A stretch of DNA of 51,215 nucleotides from JAFDZV01 sp966128725. GTDB lineage: Bacteria > Bacteroidota > Ignavibacteria > OLB7. Under the pieces are notes generated by a model. The model saw nothing but the letters and a program-made list of their open reading frames with translations, had not been told where the DNA came from and did not search any database. The position numbers and the translations under genes are program-made. Below, in pieces: positions 8,437 to 17,182 of the stretch; the first letter of the stretch is position 1; every line of letters starts with the position of its first letter. Location: assembly GCA_966128725.1 (NCBI GenBank), contig CBHYLN010000018.1:1-51215 (forward strand), read 5' to 3'.

Positions 8437-9786
8437 ATGAGAAGCTCAACGTACAGCCCGCCAATTGTCCGGCCCCGGATTATGCAGCGTGCCACGCCGT
8501 TGCCCATCCAGGCCAGGCGCCAGGGCCATGTGCCGCAAACCGATCTGGGCGCGTTAGGCGGCGCGCATGGCATCGCGGGCCTGCCGATTCGCCGGCAGCC
8601 GACGCGTGGCACAGCCCGCGCACTCCCGCGCGATGTGCGGCAGGAAATGGAGCGCGGGCTGGGTGAGGACTTCGCCGGTGTGCGCGTGCACGAGGGCGAT
8701 GTTGCCCCCTCGGTTGGCGCGTTGGCGTTTGCGCAGGGTAATGCCATCCATATGGCGCGCGGGGCCTACCGTCCGCACAGCGCCGATGGGCGTGGGCTGC
8801 TTGCGCACGAGCTGGCCCACGTGGTACAGCAGCGGCGCGGCCGTGTACGCGCCACCGGGCGAACCGGGGGGCTGCCCTTGAACAACGAGACGGGCCTCGA
8901 GCGCGAGGCCGATGTCGCCGCGCAGCGTGCGATGAGCGGCTCGAAGGCCTGGCGGCACGATGTGGCCGCCGGCGCGCACGGCAGTCAGGGCACGGCAACG
9001 GCCGGCGGCGCGGGCGGGCCGGTGCAAATGACACCGTTCTGGAAGAAGGCACTGGCCGGCGCGGGCATCGTGGGTGGTACTGCCGCGGCCATTGGTGGGG
9101 CGTTTGTAGCCTCGCCGTTGTTGGCAGCGGGGCTCATCGGTGGCGGGCTTCTTTCGGCCGTGGGCGGTGCCGGATACCTGGGGCACGAGCACTACCACAA
9201 CGATCGCGACCGCGTGCTGCAGTCAATCCACAACGAAGTGAATCCGTACGACAATCCCCATCGTGTTGCCCCGAAGGTGAAGTTCGTGGACGACCCGAAG
9301 GTGCGCGACAAGGGCGAGACGTCGCGATTGAAGGAGGACAAGAGCAAGTACGAGGTGAAGCTCAACAAAAAGGAAAAGGACCCGCATAAACGCGAATCCT
9401 ACCGCATCCACGAGCTTACGCACATCTCATCGGATCAGAAATATTCGATGAACGCACCGAACATGGGCGTGTTCTACAACGAGCACGACGACAAGCCCAA
9501 GGATCGCAAGAAGTATCTGGACAAACGGTACAAGCAGTTGCAGGCCCAGGTGCATTCCGCGAAGAACCTGATCGACGGCGACAAGCACCTTACGTCGGAT
9601 AAGAAGGAATACATCCACAGCCGCCTGCAGTACGCCGTGAGCGATCCGATGCACGAGTTCGATACGGTGATGAACGAGCTGGTGTCGTACATGTCGGCAA
9701 AGGGGATCTCCAAGAGTTCGCCAACATCGAAGCGCATCGCCGAGTTGGCTCGCGAGGCGTCGTTGCGGCGGAACCGGAGGAATTAA
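8437..9786 (+). CDS. DUF4157 (eCIS-core) protein with second C-terminal HExxH domain, possible injected toxin
   Basis: 449 residues, no signal peptide. Residues 62-133 match the DUF4157/eCIS-core domain: LPRDVRQEMERGLGEDFAGV, VRVHEG, GNAIHMARGAY and LLAHELAHVVQQ with HELAH at 124-128, followed by LEREAD at 154-159, the usual third ligand region. Residues 203-248 form a Gly/Ala-rich hydrophobic hairpin that could insert in a membrane. The C-terminal part (about 270-449) is Lys/Asp-rich and unlike the rest; it carries a second metallopeptidase-like HELTH at 325-329, with E407 or E414 as possible third ligands. Proteins with this N-terminal domain are linked to extracellular contractile injection systems as cargo. 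No sheath, tube or baseplate gene is adjacent. A toxin role is inference. Confidence 0.82.
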   Translation: MRSSTYSPPIVRPRIMQRATPLPIQARRQGHVPQTDLGALGGAHGIAGLPIRRQPTRGTARALPRDVRQEMERGLGEDFAGVRVHEGDVAPSVGALAFAQGNAIHMARGAYRPHSADGRGLLAHELAHVVQQRRGRVRATGRTGGLPLNNETGLEREADVAAQRAMSGSKAWRHDVAAGAHGSQGTATAGGAGGPVQMTPFWKKALAGAGIVGGTAAAIGGAFVASPLLAAGLIGGGLLSAVGGAGYLGHEHYHNDRDRVLQSIHNEVNPYDNPHRVAPKVKFVDDPKVRDKGETSRLKEDKSKYEVKLNKKEKDPHKRESYRIHELTHISSDQKYSMNAPNMGVFYNEHDDKPKDRKKYLDKRYKQLQAQVHSAKNLIDGDKHLTSDKKEYIHSRLQYAVSDPMHEFDTVMNELVSYMSAKGISKSSPTSKRIAELAREASLRRNRRN

Positions 9787-9845
9787 AGGGCGAGGGTGTG
9801 TGGCGTGTGCGGCAGGCCGCAGGAATGCGAAGGGTGTATGCGAAG

Positions 9846-9875
9846 ACGGGCCGAGGCGTTGCCGCGACGGCCCGT
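9846..9875. terminator. Possible bidirectional stem-loop between convergent genes
   Basis: ACGGGCCG (9846-9853) pairs with CGGCCCGT (9868-9875), with a small inner GGC/GCC stem. It lies between the convergent ends of the DUF4157 gene and the aroE-like gene. There is no T-run, so it may not terminate by itself. Confidence 0.3.
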
Positions 9876-9898
9876 GCCCGGCCTGGTTCTGAGAGTGC

Positions 9899-10765
9899 TT
9901 ACTCGCCTTCGTTGGTTTCCAGCAGCGCGCGGATGTCGTCGGCCGGGAACTCCGTTTTGGTGAGAAGCTCGAATGCCTCGCGCACCTGCGATAGGAGCAC
10001 CTCGATGCCGGAGACGATTGTGGCATCGGCTGCCGACGCATCTCGCAACATGCGGGTGACCGCCGGGCTGTAGTTGGTATCCATCACCACCTGCCGGCTG
10101 TGGAAGATGTCCGGGATGGTGATCGGGGTTTCGCCAACGTTGGGGTACGCGCCAAGCGGTGTGGCGTTGATGATCAACCGTGCCTCCGAAAGAAGCTGCG
10201 CGATATCCGGCGGGAACAGCTCGTGTGCCTCGATCACCGAACTGGTTTTGGTGCCGCTCAACATCTGCTTCAGCACCTGCGCCTGTTGCAACGTGCGGTT
10301 GGCGATCGCCACGTGTTTCATGCGAAAATGTCGCACCACGATATACGCCGCCGAACGCGCCATCGCGCCGCCGCCCAGGATCACCGCGCTGCCGTTGGCA
10401 AAGCTGTCCTTGTGGGGTTCCAGGCTGCTGACCAGCGCGCGCGCCTCGGTATTGTGACCGGTTGCGTGATCGTCCTCGAACGTGATGGCGTTGATGACAC
10501 CGGCGCCATGGGCTTCATCGGACAGATAGTCCACCAGGCCCATCGCCGAGCCGCGCAATCGCCCATCCAGATACACACCGCTGGCGCCCAGCGTTCGGAG
10601 CGCGGCCACCGGTGTTGCCAGTTCGCGAACGGAGGCATCAAACAGAAGCGGTGCGACGTCGGCGCCGGCGATCGCGCATGCGGCCGAGAACATCTGATGA
10701 ATCAGGTTCTCGCCAACCGGATGGCATAACACGCCGACGAGCTTCGTGGAGTGTGTTGTCTGCAT
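9899..10765 (-). CDS. Divergent shikimate dehydrogenase (AroE)-like protein
   Basis: 288 residues from ATG 10765 (a GTG two codons earlier is the alternative). The fold is AroE-like: an N-terminal substrate domain, the Rossmann loop ILGGGAMARSA, ANRTLQQA, LIINATPLGAYP and a C-terminal helix with LLSQVREAF. Key shikimate positions differ. The Ser-x-Ser of the usual NPIxHSxSP motif is missing (HPVGENLIHQ, two residues shorter). By alignment from the following DYLS, the catalytic Lys of the NVTxPxK motif is Arg (GRLRGSAMG), and the GDNTDG Asp is Glu (GHNTEAR). So this may be a slow or altered-specificity enzyme rather than the housekeeping AroE. I therefore give no gene symbol. Convergent with the DUF4157 gene; 150 bases downstream of gltX. 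Confidence 0.75.
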   Translation of the reverse strand: MQTTHSTKLVGVLCHPVGENLIHQMFSAACAIAGADVAPLLFDASVRELATPVAALRTLGASGVYLDGRLRGSAMGLVDYLSDEAHGAGVINAITFEDDHATGHNTEARALVSSLEPHKDSFANGSAVILGGGAMARSAAYIVVRHFRMKHVAIANRTLQQAQVLKQMLSGTKTSSVIEAHELFPPDIAQLLSEARLIINATPLGAYPNVGETPITIPDIFHSRQVVMDTNYSPAVTRMLRDASAADATIVSGIEVLLSQVREAFELLTKTEFPADDIRALLETNEGE

Positions 10766-10914
10766 GGTCACGTGCAGCCCAAGTGAATGAAAGTGCGCGC
10801 CCGTGGCGCGGATCGATGCCGCGGGATTGCGATACGCTGCCGCGGTACACGTTGCGGCAGGAAGCGTACTACGTACGCGGGTTGAGCAGGGTTCGCATTG
10901 CCCGGTGCAGGGTT

Positions 10915-12363
10915 TTACTGCCTGGACTCGGCGTAGCCGCGCAGGCGTGCGATCGACTCGTCCTTGCCAAGCACCACCATGGTCTCGAACATTCCGGCGC
11001 CAACGCGTTTGCCAGTTACGGCCAGGCGGATCGGGTGGATCAGCTTGCCGGCCGAAAGGCCCAGCTCCTCGGCGTAGGCGCGTACCACGGCCTCGATGCC
11101 CTCAACGGTCCATTCGGCCAGCGGCGCCAGGCGATTGGCCAGCTCGATCACCTGAGCGGCCGATTCCGGCTTCCAGTGCTTCGCGGCGTATTCCTCGTCG
11201 AAATGCGTCACCGGCCCGAACATGTAGCCGGCGAATGTTGGTACGTCGCGCACGAAATTGATCCGCTCCTTTACCAGATCCACAACCTGCGCCACATACT
11301 CGTGTGACGCATCGGCGAATCCTGCCTCGGCCAGGAAGGGCATGGCGTCGGTTGCAAGGCGCTCCACCGGAAGCTGCCGGAGATACATGCCGTTCATCCA
11401 GTTCAGCTTCTCGATATCGAAAATCGCGCCGGCCTTGTTCACCTTCTCCAGCTCGAACAGCTCGATCATTTCCTGCATGGTGAAGATCTCGCGGTCGGCG
11501 GTCGGGTTCCAGCCCAGCAGCGCCACGAAGTTCACCAGCGCTTCAGGGATGAAGCCATTGGTCAGGTAATCGCTGACGGCCACATCGCCATCACGCTTGG
11601 AAAGCTTTTTGCGCGCGGGGCTCAGCAGCAGCGGCAGGTGGGCGAACTGCGGCTTCTCCCAACCGAACGCGTCGTACAGGATCACATGCTTCGGCAGCGA
11701 GGGCAGCCACTCCTCACCACGGATCACGTGGGTGATCTCCATCAGGTGATCGTCCACGATGTTGGCCAGGTGATAGGTTGGGAAGCCGTCGGACTTCAGC
11801 AGGATCTGATCGTCGATCGTGCGGTTTGCGAACACGCTTTCACCGCGCACCAGATCGCTGGTGCGGGTTTCGCCGGTGAGCGGCACGAACAGACGGATCA
11901 CATGCTCGGCGCCGGAATCCAGCAGGCGGCGTGTCTCGTCCTCGCCCAGCGTGAACTGGTTGCGCATCGAGCTGCGGTCGTACTTCGGCGCAATGCCGGC
12001 CTTCTGCTGACGCTCGCGCATGCGCTCCAGATCGTCGGCCGTATCGAAGGCGTAATACGCGGTGCCGCGGTCCAACAGGATCTGCGCGTGCTGGCGGTAA
12101 ATCTCGGTGCGTTCGGACTGGCGGTACGGCCCGTATTCGCCGCCGATGTGCGGGCCTTCGTCGAACTCGATCCCCGCCCAGGCGAACATATCAAGGATGT
12201 TCTGCTCGGCCTCCGCCACGAATCGGGATTGGTCGGTATCCTCAATGCGCAGAATGCACTTGCCGCCCATGTGGTGGGCGAAGAGGTAGTTATACAGCCC
12301 TGAACGGAGACTGCCAACGTGCAGCATTCCGGTGGGCGACGGCGCAAAGCGTACGCGAACCAT
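10915..12363 (-). CDS. gltX: Glutamyl-tRNA synthetase
   Basis: 482 residues, usual length for bacterial GluRS. Class I signatures are clear: RFAPSPTGMLHVG (the HIGH-like motif is HVGS), the ED-T-D motif LRIEDTDQSR, the helical acceptor-binding region, and the KMSKS-like loop KKLSKRDGDV. A discriminating or non-discriminating role for tRNA-Gln cannot be decided by eye. The gene charges tRNA-Glu with glutamate in the cytoplasm. It lies downstream of tRNA-His on the same strand, separated by a good terminator (12444-12479), so it should be transcribed independently. Confidence 0.97.
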   Translation of the reverse strand: MVRVRFAPSPTGMLHVGSLRSGLYNYLFAHHMGGKCILRIEDTDQSRFVAEAEQNILDMFAWAGIEFDEGPHIGGEYGPYRQSERTEIYRQHAQILLDRGTAYYAFDTADDLERMRERQQKAGIAPKYDRSSMRNQFTLGEDETRRLLDSGAEHVIRLFVPLTGETRTSDLVRGESVFANRTIDDQILLKSDGFPTYHLANIVDDHLMEITHVIRGEEWLPSLPKHVILYDAFGWEKPQFAHLPLLLSPARKKLSKRDGDVAVSDYLTNGFIPEALVNFVALLGWNPTADREIFTMQEMIELFELEKVNKAGAIFDIEKLNWMNGMYLRQLPVERLATDAMPFLAEAGFADASHEYVAQVVDLVKERINFVRDVPTFAGYMFGPVTHFDEEYAAKHWKPESAAQVIELANRLAPLAEWTVEGIEAVVRAYAEELGLSAGKLIHPIRLAVTGKRVGAGMFETMVVLGKDESIARLRGYAESRQ

Positions 12364-12443
12364 GGAGTTTTACCGGGAGTACTGGGATCAGAGGGCGGCG
12401 GGCACGTTGCCCTGCGCGCCGTGTACGATCAACAAGCGCGAAC

Positions 12444-12479
12444 AAAAAAGCGCAACGACGAGAACGTTCGTGCTGCGCT
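12444..12479 (-). terminator. Intrinsic terminator after tRNA-His
   Basis: On the minus strand AGCGCA pairs with TGCGCT around a partly paired centre (inner ACGA/TCGT) and is followed by a run of six T (complement of 12444-12449). It lies 12 bases past the tRNA 3' end and before gltX. Confidence 0.7.
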
Positions 12480-12490
12480 ACGTGTATTCG

Positions 12491-12565
12491 GGCGAGTGAT
12501 GGGATTTGAACCCACGACCTTCTGAGCCACAATCAGACGCTCTAACCAACTGAGCTACACCCGCC
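12491..12565 (-). tRNA. tRNA-His (GTG anticodon)
   Basis: The minus strand folds as a full cloverleaf: D arm GCTCAGTTGGTTAGAGC, anticodon arm with loop TTGTGGC (anticodon GTG, His), and T arm with GGTTCAAATCC. The extra 5' G at 12565 faces C73 at 12491, the G-1:C73 pair that marks histidine tRNA for HisRS. The acceptor stem has one G-U pair. The CCA end is not encoded. It has its own promoter (12585-12615) and terminator. Confidence 0.95.
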
Positions 12566-12584
12566 ATATGGGAGAACAGGGGTA

Positions 12585-12615
12585 CAAACTTAGAGTTTTC
12601 CTGCCCGTTGAGCAA
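12585..12615 (-). promoter_or_regulatory. Bacteroidota-type promoter of tRNA-His
   Basis: TTG (12615-12613), a 20-base spacer, then TAAGTTTG (12592-12585), which is an exact TAnnTTTG -7 element. The expected transcription start falls about 10-15 bases before the tRNA. Confidence 0.7.
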
Positions 12616-12644
12616 TCGAAGAATGTAAAATTTTGCGGAGCCGG

Positions 12645-13670
12645 TTAACTCAGCGCCCGCGCGAGGTTGAAGTAGGCGAACAGCGTTACGATGTCCGAGG
12701 CGGCCAATGCAATTGGGCCGGCCGCCACCTGGGGATCGCGGCGCGCCATGCGCAGCAGTGTTGGCATCGCCAGGCCGATCATCGCCGCCGAGGTAACACC
12801 AGCGGAAATGCCGATCAGCAGCGCGAACACCACCGCGGTTGATCCAATCCACAACCACGCAACCGTGGCCACCGTCAACGCGCACGCCAGGCCCAGCAAG
12901 CCGCCCACTGCCATCTCCGAACGCAGTGCCGCGAACAGTTCCGAGGCCGTTGGGCGCCGGCCATGTATCGTTTCCAGCGCCAGGCTTACCGATTGGATGC
13001 TCACGCTTTCGGCAAGCGCCAGCACAACCGGGATGAACAGGGCAATCGCCACGGCGCGTTCCATGTCCTCCTGAAACAGTCCGGAGAGAAACGCCGCGCC
13101 GATCCCGCCCGCGATATTGCTCAGCAGCCACGGGAACCGGCCCTTGAACGAGCCCAGTGCCGATGGCTTGCGGCCGCTGGCCAGATGAACGCCCGCGAGC
13201 TGGAACAACGCATCGGCGCGGCGACCGCGTTCGATTGCGTCCAGCTCGTTGGTGTAGATCTCAACATCGATCACACCCAGCATGCGCCCGCTGGTGTCGC
13301 ATACGGGCAGCGCCAGCAGCCTGTGGCTGGCGAACGCCTCGTGCGCATCCAGTATCGAGGCCGAATCCGGTATCGTGACCAGTTCGCGCACCATGATCTC
13401 GCGCAGCAACGTGCCGGGTGGGTTCAGCAGGAACCGGCGTGTGGGAATAACGCCAAGCAGATGGTGGTCATCGTCCAGAACGTACAGATACACGACACGT
13501 CCGCCGGGCGGATCGGCTCGCAGCGTCTCGAGCGCATCGGCGATCGACATGTCGGGCCGCAGCGGCGAAAGCTCGTGCCGGATATGCCTGGTGACACGAT
13601 CGCCCGGTGCTGGTGTGCCGTCGGGCGTGGGCAGGTTGCTGGTGTTGGTCTGCGACCGGGGTGTGGTCAT
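12645..13670 (-). CDS. Short MgtE-type divalent cation transporter (CBS pair + membrane domain)
   Basis: 341 residues from ATG 13670, which has GGAGG nine bases upstream. Residues about 45-155 are a CBS pair (VYLYVLDDDHHLLGVI, ALPVCDTSGRMLGVID), and the rest is the MgtE membrane domain with about five transmembrane helices, including FPWLLSNIAGG, IPVVLALAESVS and DPQVAAGPIALAASDIVTLF with the conserved Asp of the last helices. MgtE proteins are Mg2+-gated magnesium channels. Two points are odd: the N-terminal helical N domain is missing (usual length about 450), and the GGNVGTQS-like signature of the second helix is replaced by AESVSIQS. Substrate and gating could therefore differ. Confidence 0.85.
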   Translation of the reverse strand: MTTPRSQTNTSNLPTPDGTPAPGDRVTRHIRHELSPLRPDMSIADALETLRADPPGGRVVYLYVLDDDHHLLGVIPTRRFLLNPPGTLLREIMVRELVTIPDSASILDAHEAFASHRLLALPVCDTSGRMLGVIDVEIYTNELDAIERGRRADALFQLAGVHLASGRKPSALGSFKGRFPWLLSNIAGGIGAAFLSGLFQEDMERAVAIALFIPVVLALAESVSIQSVSLALETIHGRRPTASELFAALRSEMAVGGLLGLACALTVATVAWLWIGSTAVVFALLIGISAGVTSAAMIGLAMPTLLRMARRDPQVAAGPIALAASDIVTLFAYFNLARALS

Positions 13671-13740
13671 CCTGACGTCCTCCGTGTGGATTGTGCCGGG
13701 CCGCGATGAACGCCGCGCCCGCACAATGCCTCAGGGAGGA

Positions 13741-14793
13741 TCAGTCATCCACCCAGTGCACGCCAAGCGAGAGGCGCAGCCCAACGAAGTATTGTTTCCA
13801 TTCCGCGTCGTCCAGAACCGATGTCTGCGGGAGCGATACAAATGCCTCCACGCCCAGGGCGATCGATTCGAACGCGAGATTCCAACCGATCCCGCCTTCG
13901 ATCGCGGTGCGCCCGCGATTCAGCCCGGCAAGCGTGCGTTTGTTGATCAGCGTTACCGTGTCGGCGCCGTTGCCGTAGCGGATCTGATCCTTTGCGCTGG
14001 CGATCTGCTCGTATTGCGTGGCCTTGCTGGATACGGCATACGAGCCCGATACACCGCCGAAGATGTAGTAGTACGAGGACATCTGCAACGCCTCGTTCTT
14101 GATGAAGCCGCCGTAGAACGGTATCACCAGGCCGGCCGATCCCATCAGCGAATATTGCTTCATGTACACCACGCCCACCTCCTTGAAACGCTGCTTGGCG
14201 CCGCCGATGGTGAGGTAGCTCCGCGACTCGTCGTTCGAGAACAGCAGCCCCTCGGTTACCTGAAGGCCGGCGCTTGCGCGCAGCACACACGGGAACGGCA
14301 GGTTGTACAGGAACGTGAGCGAGTACTCATCGTAGTTCGTGGTCGGATATCCGTCGTCCTCCTCCTCGTCCGAGTTCGGTTGCATGATCTTGCGCTCGCT
14401 GCTGCCGTCGTACGGGTCGGTTCCGGTGAACGGCTGGCTTGTGGCCGCGAAGCTGCGCGAGCGGATGCCGGGAGCCCGATCATACACATCGGCGAAGAAC
14501 GCCGAGCCGGAATAGCTGAGCGTGTAAGCGGAGTACGGTTGCGGGAACCAACCGGTGGAAACGTGGCCGAACACATCTTCATCAAGCTTGAAGCCGTCGG
14601 GGTTCAGGCCGTAGTCATCCCAGGTGGAGTCGGCGTCGTCATTCTGCGCGCTTGCCGGAACTACAGCAAGCGCAAGCAACAGGCAGGCCAGGGCAAATAC
14701 GGACGTGCCACGGCCGGAAATCGTGCCGTATGGTTTCGGCAGGCCCCAATTCGTGATGCGGCGTGTCATGGGCTGTTCGGTATTCGTCTTCAT
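13741..14793 (-). CDS. Predicted outer-membrane beta-barrel protein, function unknown
   Basis: 350 residues from ATG 14793, which overlaps the stop of the upstream gene as ATGA, a sign of coupled translation. A signal peptide ends near PASAQND (about residue 45). The mature part has an acidic patch (NSDEEEDDGY) and many alternating aromatic/hydrophobic strands, ending in FVGLRLSLGVHWVDD, as in PorV/OprP-like small barrels. No family is recognised. The neighbour upstream carries a T9SS sorting domain, and the next gene upstream is a VWA-OmpA lipoprotein, so the three may form an envelope operon. Confidence 0.75.
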   Translation of the reverse strand: MKTNTEQPMTRRITNWGLPKPYGTISGRGTSVFALACLLLALAVVPASAQNDDADSTWDDYGLNPDGFKLDEDVFGHVSTGWFPQPYSAYTLSYSGSAFFADVYDRAPGIRSRSFAATSQPFTGTDPYDGSSERKIMQPNSDEEEDDGYPTTNYDEYSLTFLYNLPFPCVLRASAGLQVTEGLLFSNDESRSYLTIGGAKQRFKEVGVVYMKQYSLMGSAGLVIPFYGGFIKNEALQMSSYYYIFGGVSGSYAVSSKATQYEQIASAKDQIRYGNGADTVTLINKRTLAGLNRGRTAIEGGIGWNLAFESIALGVEAFVSLPQTSVLDDAEWKQYFVGLRLSLGVHWVDD

Positions 14794-15557
14794 CGGATCA
14801 CGTGCATTGCCTTGTCGGCCGTTCCGGAATTGGTGACCAGGCGCACCAGATAGACGCCGGTTGGAAGCGTTGGCGGCGGCGTATACACATAGGTGTGCGG
14901 TCCCAGGCCCAGCACGCCCAGATATTCCACCGTGAGCGACTTGCCCAGCAGATCGTAGAACTCGAATCGGATATCCGAGGGCTTGTCGATGCGGAAGGCG
15001 AACGTTGTGGAGTTCCCGTGCGGCACCGGGTTCGGGTAGTTCTGTTCCAGGATGGCGAATCGCACATAGGGAAGCGGCGGGCCGATCGATCGCGTGATAA
15101 CAACGCCGCGCGATGGCCCGAACGGTGCGTCGTTCAGCATCGTGTTCTCCAGCATCACGATGCATACCGAGTCCGAGCCGGCCAGCGCCTCGCCCTCCAA
15201 CGTGATCACCGTATCGCCCGCGGCAGTATTGGCCGGGTTGCGCACGATGCGCAGATCGATGCGATACACCGAATCCTGAAGCGCGGTAAGGGTGGCCGCG
15301 ACAATCGTGTCGCCGGTTGGCGCGATGAATCGCTCCGGATAAAACACCGTTGGGTTGCTGAGGCGCATCAGCGCTGCAAGGTGCACAACACCGGTACGGC
15401 CAACGCGGCCATCGGGATCGCGCAGCACCAACGGCACCTTGCTGCCCACAAGCCCGCGGGCCGTGTCGATGGCAACCTGCGCGCGCAGCCAGCCGAAATC
15501 AGCAAGGCAGATGCCGGCCGCCAGCAGCAGGATTGTGCAGAGTGTAGATCGTTTCAT
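14790..15557 (-). CDS. Secreted protein with T9SS C-terminal sorting domain
   Basis: 255 residues from ATG 15557 (MKRSTLC); an in-frame TTG seven codons upstream is less likely. Signal peptide at residues 4-25. The centre looks like a cohesin or immunoglobulin-like beta-sandwich (VPLVLRDPDGRVG, STVIVAATLTAL-like strands, GDTVITLEGEAL), but no enzymatic motif is visible. The last 85 residues are a T9SS sorting domain: LEQNYPNPVPHGNSTTFAF, FYDLLGKSL, LPTGVYLVRLVTNSG. It ends in an ATGA overlap with the barrel gene downstream and lies 90 bases after the VWA-OmpA lipoprotein gene. Confidence 0.8.
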   Translation of the reverse strand: MKRSTLCTILLLAAGICLADFGWLRAQVAIDTARGLVGSKVPLVLRDPDGRVGRTGVVHLAALMRLSNPTVFYPERFIAPTGDTIVAATLTALQDSVYRIDLRIVRNPANTAAGDTVITLEGEALAGSDSVCIVMLENTMLNDAPFGPSRGVVITRSIGPPLPYVRFAILEQNYPNPVPHGNSTTFAFRIDKPSDIRFEFYDLLGKSLTVEYLGVLGLGPHTYVYTPPPTLPTGVYLVRLVTNSGTADKAMHVIR

Positions 15558-15646
15558 GAAGTTCGCTTCAACGCGCAAGTCAGAGAGGAGAGTAACGGTT
15601 GCTTGTTGCTCGCAGCCTGTTTACCGCGGGCCGGTGCGCGCCGTTG

Positions 15647-17182
15647 TTATTTCTTGCCGCGCGAGGTGATCACAAATTCCGTTCGGCGGTTCTTTTGCCG
15701 GTTCTCGTCGTTATCGTTGGCAACCAGCGGGCGCGATTCCCCGAAGCCCTTCACCGTAAGGCGGTCGCGGCCGATCCCCATTGCCACCAGCGCATCGGCA
15801 ACCGATTGCGCGCGATCCTGCGACAGGCGCATGTTGTACTCATCGCTGCCTCGGTCGTCGGTGTGGCCACGAATCTCGACCTTCATGTCCGGATTATTGC
15901 GGAGCACTTCGGCGACCTCGTTCAGGCGTGGCGCCGATACGGGGCGGATCGTCGCCTTGTCGTAATCGAATTCGATCGCCACAAGCACCATCGTGCCCAC
16001 CGAGTCGAACGGCGTGAAGATGGAACGGTCGTAACGGCCGCTGGCGCTCATGTGCAGGTTTACATCGGGCAGTGCCAGTGTTGCGGTTGCGGTGTGCATG
16101 CCCTGGCAGCTTGGCGGCCGGTAGGAGATGCGGTAGTAGTTGTTAAGGCCGCGATAGATATCGGCGAACACGTACGGGAACTCCTTGTAGGAGTAAATGC
16201 GATACATGCGGCCGCCGGTATACGTCGCCATGTTGCGCATCACGGTTTCGTCGGCCTCGCCGTAGGCAACCGTGTACAACGTAACGTGTTTCTCGCGCGC
16301 GATGCGGTGCACGGCCTCCACGGTCTGCGTGGAGTTGCCGTCCATCCCATCGGTGAACAGGATCATGGCGCGCCGGTGCGTGGGCGGCGCCTTTTCCAGC
16401 TCGTTGATGCCCACGATCGCTGCGTCGAACAGCGCGGTGCCACCGTTGCCGAATGGTGGCTGGATATCCTCCACAACAAACTCGCGGCGATACCGTGCCG
16501 AATCCTCCGTTAGCGGCACGTCCACGGCGCATCGACCACCGAACTTCACGGTGGTGATCTGATCACCCTTGCGGATAATCCGCAGCGTGCGCCCAACGGC
16601 CGTGCGCAGGCGCCGGATCTTTTCATCGCCCATGGAACCGGAATGGTCCAGCACGAACGCCACCGCGTACGGCTCGCGGCGATCCTGGCGAACCTCGGTA
16701 ACGGTGAAACTGTCGATGTTGGCGCGTTGGCCCGAGCAGGAATCGGTAAGCGTGGGCCAGAACCTGCGCCAGTCGGCGGCCGTGTAATATGGCGGCGCCA
16801 ATCCCATCACGAAGCGCCCGCTGGTATCGTACACGAACGCGCGCAGCACGACCTCGTCGGGGTAACGGCTGTCGTCCACCGCTCGGATATCCATGCGGAG
16901 CGGGCCGGCCGCGGCGGCGGATGACATCAGCGAATCGCTGCCGGTGGTTGGTGGCTGATCGATGGGCCGGCCAAGACTGTCCAACGCCTGAGGCCACTTA
17001 CCGCCGTTGGCGCGATAGGCCTCGATAATCTTGTCGTACCCCACCGTCGAGGTCATGTAGATAGGCTTGTAGTCCTTCGGTGGCGTCACATCCTCGGCAA
17101 TCTTCACAAGATGCTGCGGGCAACCACCAAACGTGATTGCCACGAGGAGTACTGGCAGGAAGATTCCTAGACGTCGTAGCAC
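15647..17182 (-). CDS. VWA-domain OmpA-type lipoprotein, copy 1
   Basis: 511 residues with GGAGAAGG just before the ATG. Lipoprotein signal peptide with lipobox FGGC (Cys21). Residues about 45-170 are a conserved N-terminal region shared with the paralogue (TPPKDYKPIYMTSTVGYD, APPYY). A von Willebrand A domain follows with a complete MIDAS start, LDHSGSMGDE, and ILFTDGMDG. The C-terminal 110 residues are an OmpA peptidoglycan-binding domain (IEFDYDKATIRP, IRGHTDDRGSDEYN, RQKNRRTEFVI). The protein should sit in the outer membrane facing the periplasm, hold the cell wall, and bind a partner through the metal-dependent VWA site. The partner is unknown. A paralogue is at 23077-24495. Confidence 0.9.
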   Translation of the reverse strand: MLRRLGIFLPVLLVAITFGGCPQHLVKIAEDVTPPKDYKPIYMTSTVGYDKIIEAYRANGGKWPQALDSLGRPIDQPPTTGSDSLMSSAAAAGPLRMDIRAVDDSRYPDEVVLRAFVYDTSGRFVMGLAPPYYTAADWRRFWPTLTDSCSGQRANIDSFTVTEVRQDRREPYAVAFVLDHSGSMGDEKIRRLRTAVGRTLRIIRKGDQITTVKFGGRCAVDVPLTEDSARYRREFVVEDIQPPFGNGGTALFDAAIVGINELEKAPPTHRRAMILFTDGMDGNSTQTVEAVHRIAREKHVTLYTVAYGEADETVMRNMATYTGGRMYRIYSYKEFPYVFADIYRGLNNYYRISYRPPSCQGMHTATATLALPDVNLHMSASGRYDRSIFTPFDSVGTMVLVAIEFDYDKATIRPVSAPRLNEVAEVLRNNPDMKVEIRGHTDDRGSDEYNMRLSQDRAQSVADALVAMGIGRDRLTVKGFGESRPLVANDNDENRQKNRRTEFVITSRGKK

